Made by a program: the position numbers and the translations under genes. The notes under the pieces are model-generated. The model saw only the letters and a list, made by a program, of their open reading frames with translations. It had not been told where the DNA came from and searched no databases. From contig CALFIT010000001.1 of NCBI GenBank assembly GCA_937877465.1, positions 1-10,172 on the forward strand: DNA of 10,172 bases. Direction: 5' to 3'. The stretch comes from an uncultured Bacteroidales bacterium. Lineage in GTDB: Bacteria > Bacteroidota > Bacteroidia > Bacteroidales > F082. Shown here piece after piece: positions 8,923 to 10,172 of this stretch (position 1 is its first letter; every line of letters starts with the position of its first letter).

Positions 8923-8941
8923 CGGTTTTCTCCTTACACCT

Positions 8942-8953
8942 TATTAATTAATA
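8942..8953. repeat. 12-bp perfect palindrome TATTAATTAATA
   Basis: TATTAATTAATA reads the same on both strands and lies 5 bp beyond the stop codon of the basic lipoprotein gene. It is purely A/T with no loop, so it would make a poor terminator; it might be a protein-binding site or simply a product of the AT-rich composition. Seen directly; function unsupported. Confidence 0.3.
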
Positions 8954-8958
8954 GGCCG

Positions 8959-9228
8959 TCACGACGAGAAGAAAGGGTTGCTTCTTTGCCTGCGGCGCAT
9001 CCTTTCGGCGTGCCGTTTGTCCTTCTTAATCATCCTTTTGGTCTTCTTGGCCTGATGCTTGTAGTGTGCCGACTTGGCCTGTTGGTACTGCTTCTTCGAC
9101 TGCTTCTCCGTCCGTTCCATCTGCCGCTCGGCCTTGCGCATCGCCCTCGACGAGCGCGACGAAGCGCACGAACTGAACAGCAAGACGAGCGCCAACAAGC
9201 ATGAGACTATGTTCAATTTCTTCTTCAT
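8959..9228 (-). CDS. Small, highly basic lipoprotein of unknown function
   Basis: An 89-aa protein. MKKKLNIVSCLLALVLLFSSC is a lipoprotein signal with the lipobox LFSSC, cysteine at residue 21. The mature part is one long, mostly helical stretch extremely rich in lysine, arginine and glutamine: I count 24 K/R among the 68 residues after the cysteine against 5 acidic residues. It ends QRSNPFFSS. There is no acidic surface-export signal after the cysteine (it reads CASSRSSR), so a periplasm-facing anchor is more likely than the cell surface. A further ATG lies upstream at 9249, but it would overlap the candidate -7 box and add residues before a perfect signal peptide, so 9228 is preferred. Basic periplasmic tethers can bind peptidoglycan, LPS or nucleic acid; which applies here is unknown. 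I do not recognise a named family. It is divergent from the lipoprotein gene at 9310. Confidence 0.75.
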   Translation of the reverse strand: MKKKLNIVSCLLALVLLFSSCASSRSSRAMRKAERQMERTEKQSKKQYQQAKSAHYKHQAKKTKRMIKKDKRHAERMRRRQRSNPFFSS

Positions 9229-9246
9229 GACGTGGAAATTTGGGCG

Positions 9247-9254
9247 CAAATGTA
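9247..9254 (-). promoter_or_regulatory. Candidate -7 box for the basic lipoprotein gene
   Basis: On the minus strand TACATTTG matches TAnnTTTG exactly, placing the transcript start about 15 nt before the ATG at 9228. The expected TTG about 20 nt upstream is not clear: a TTTG-like sequence lies only 12 nt away. The call rests on the -7 box alone. Confidence 0.4.
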
Positions 9255-9309
9255 AGATTTTTCCCGCAAAAGGATACGATTTTGAGAAAAAAAGCGTTTC
9301 TTTGCCACT

Positions 9310-9804
9310 ATGAAACGCCGGCGACTACACCTATTAATATTAATGTGCGTCCTGCCTTTGCTGCACGGCTGCCACAAGCTGCCCGACAACCCCAACAGGC
9401 CGATACTGCCCTACCCCATCACGATTTATCCGAACACGATGCAGTATTACGATCTGAACTTTGTCAGCGGCTGGGCCTACATCACCTCCGACGTGGAGAG
9501 CACGAGCCGAGGCATCCTCGTCTACCGTTACAGCGAGACCGAATTCCTTGCCTACGACCGTATGCCGCCCAACGAGCCCGACGCCTGCACCGACAGCCAA
9601 GGCAACACCACGCGCCTCGTGGTGGAGTTCCCTTTCGTCGTTGACCATTGCAACAACGCCTATTATAACATCCTGAACGGGCAGCTCATCATCAGCGACG
9701 AATACGACATGACGCCGCTCTTCCCCACCGATGGCGTAGCGGTGTTTCCGCTCATCCAATACCACACGCAATACTTCGACGGCAAACTGACCATCAGCAA
9801 CTAA
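9310..9804 (+). CDS. Lipoprotein with Rieske-like fold pattern lacking the iron-sulfur ligands
   Basis: A 164-aa protein with a lipoprotein signal, MKRRRLHLLILMCVLPLLHGC, cysteine at 21. The mature protein follows the order of strands I know from Rieske-like lipoproteins of Bacteroidota: GWAYIT (54-59), RGILVYRYSETEFLAYDR (67-84), a loop with cysteine 93, LVVEFPFVVDHCNNAYYN (103-120), ILNGQLI, then DGVAVFPLIQYHTQYFDGKLTISN at the C terminus. In true Rieske proteins CxH follows the 'AYDR'-like strand and CxxH sits in the next loop. Here the first box reads MPP (85-87) and the second CNNAY (114-118), so both histidines and one cysteine are missing and no [2Fe-2S] cluster is expected. Remaining C93 and C114 could form a disulfide. 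The last codon overlaps the convergent chorismate mutase gene by 4 nt. No Shine-Dalgarno; TTTCTTTG just before the ATG resembles a degenerate -7 box but is too weak to call. Role unknown; the family assignment is from memory of the pattern. Confidence 0.7.
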   Translation: MKRRRLHLLILMCVLPLLHGCHKLPDNPNRPILPYPITIYPNTMQYYDLNFVSGWAYITSDVESTSRGILVYRYSETEFLAYDRMPPNEPDACTDSQGNTTRLVVEFPFVVDHCNNAYYNILNGQLIISDEYDMTPLFPTDGVAVFPLIQYHTQYFDGKLTISN

Positions 9805-10172
9805 GCGAGATTCCCCTTGTCGTCCATGATGCGGCCCTGCCGCTCGATGGAGGCTTGATGGATGGCTTCAAACACCTTATTGATTAATGTGGGCGGCAAG
9901 TCCAAATCCTTGCCCGTGGCCATGAGGTCGGCGAGGATTTTCTTCCAGCGGTCCATCTGCACCACGGCGACGTTGTTCCGCTTCTTGTATTCCCCAATCT
10001 GCGCACTCACTTCCATGCGTCGCGCCAAGAGTTGCAGCAATTCGCCGTCGATGTCGTCGATTTCGCTGCGGAGGTTGGCGAGGTCGCGCTCCGTGCTGCC
10101 CGTGTTTTTCGAGCGGAACACGAGACGGCTGATCATCGCCTTCAGTTCCTCCGGCGTGACTTGCTGCTGGGC
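9801..10172 (-). CDS. DAHP synthase/chorismate mutase (AroQ) bifunctional enzyme, C-terminal part (cut by right edge)
   Basis: The last 123 residues of a gene running in from the right. The chorismate mutase domain converts chorismate to prephenate on the way to phenylalanine and tyrosine. Aligned without gaps to E. coli AroQ (offset +24 here), the active-site residues are kept: R35 (R11), R52 (R28), K63 (K39), R75 (R51), S108 (S84) and Q112 (Q88). The positions of D48 and E52 are Q72 and W76, as in the Bacteroides fusion enzymes. The domain is preceded by QQVTPEELK and a short linker with FRSKN, matching the junction after the DAHP synthase barrel in those fusions, so an internal ATG at 10136 is not the real start. 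Fusion lets the mutase and the first shikimate enzyme be controlled together. The gene ends with TAG overlapping the stop of the convergent lipoprotein gene. The DAHP synthase half lies outside the window and is inferred. Confidence 0.9.
   Translation of the reverse strand, partial: AQQQVTPEELKAMISRLVFRSKNTGSTERDLANLRSEIDDIDGELLQLLARRMEVSAQIGEYKKRNNVAVVQMDRWKKILADLMATGKDLDLPPTLINKVFEAIHQASIERQGRIMDDKGNLA

Larger units (their letters stand above)
8730..8958. other. AT-rich intergenic region upstream of the operon
   Basis: A 229-bp gap between the receptor start and the stop of the basic lipoprotein gene. It is strikingly richer in A and T than the genes around it, with several homopolymer runs. 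It holds the operon promoter (8779-8809), a possible 14-codon mini-ORF (8922 to 8878) and a 12-bp palindrome (8942-8953). Around 8811-8825 the run AAAAAGCACTTTTT is an AT-only inverted repeat with too small a loop to call a terminator. No GC-rich stem followed by a T run is visible, so how transcription from the lipoprotein gene ends is unclear. Confidence 0.6.

Noticed and set aside
9340..9771. Minus-strand open frame of 143 codons opposite the Rieske-like lipoprotein
   Set aside because: The plus strand encodes a lipoprotein signal and a recognisable fold pattern; the antisense frame is codon-aligned and has neither.

Overview
The window looks like a chromosomal segment of a Bacteroidales bacterium (phylum Bacteroidota). 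The signs are a TonB-dependent receptor with an N-terminal carboxypeptidase-regulatory-like domain, a very large secreted protein ending in a type IX secretion (T9SS)-like sorting domain, a PorV/PorQ-family outer-membrane protein, a DAHP synthase/chorismate mutase fusion of the Bacteroides type, Bacteroidota-type promoter elements (TAnnTTTG), generally weak Shine-Dalgarno sites, and GC-rich genes separated by AT-rich gaps. I see no mobile element, CRISPR array, tRNA or rRNA.

Layout. Positions 1-8729 hold three minus-strand genes in transcription order: a 1263-aa TonB-dependent receptor (8729 to 4938), a 1513-aa secreted protein (4901 to 360), and the first 107 codons of a PorV/PorQ-family protein (321 to the left edge). 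The gaps are only 36 and 38 bp with no visible promoter or terminator, so they read as one operon. A well-spaced candidate promoter lies at 8779-8809. The AT-rich region 8730-8958 upstream also holds a 14-codon mini-ORF with an unusually good Shine-Dalgarno site and a short palindrome. Further right are a small, very basic lipoprotein (9228 to 8959) and, divergent from it, a lipoprotein with a Rieske-like fold pattern that has lost the iron-sulfur ligands (9310-9804). The latter overlaps tail-to-tail with the C-terminal end of a DAHP synthase/chorismate mutase (running off the right edge).

How the genes may work together. The three-gene block is the accessory-looking part: an outer-membrane TonB-dependent barrel, a giant export substrate with a variant T9SS-like tail, and a PorV-like barrel. 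In the known T9SS, PorV binds the C-terminal domain of substrates at the outer membrane. A dedicated PorV paralogue encoded next to one giant substrate and one TonB receptor (with no SusD in the visible part) suggests a self-contained surface-assembly or uptake module whose job is not known to me. The right end is ordinary metabolism (aromatic amino acid entry) plus two small envelope lipoproteins of unknown role.
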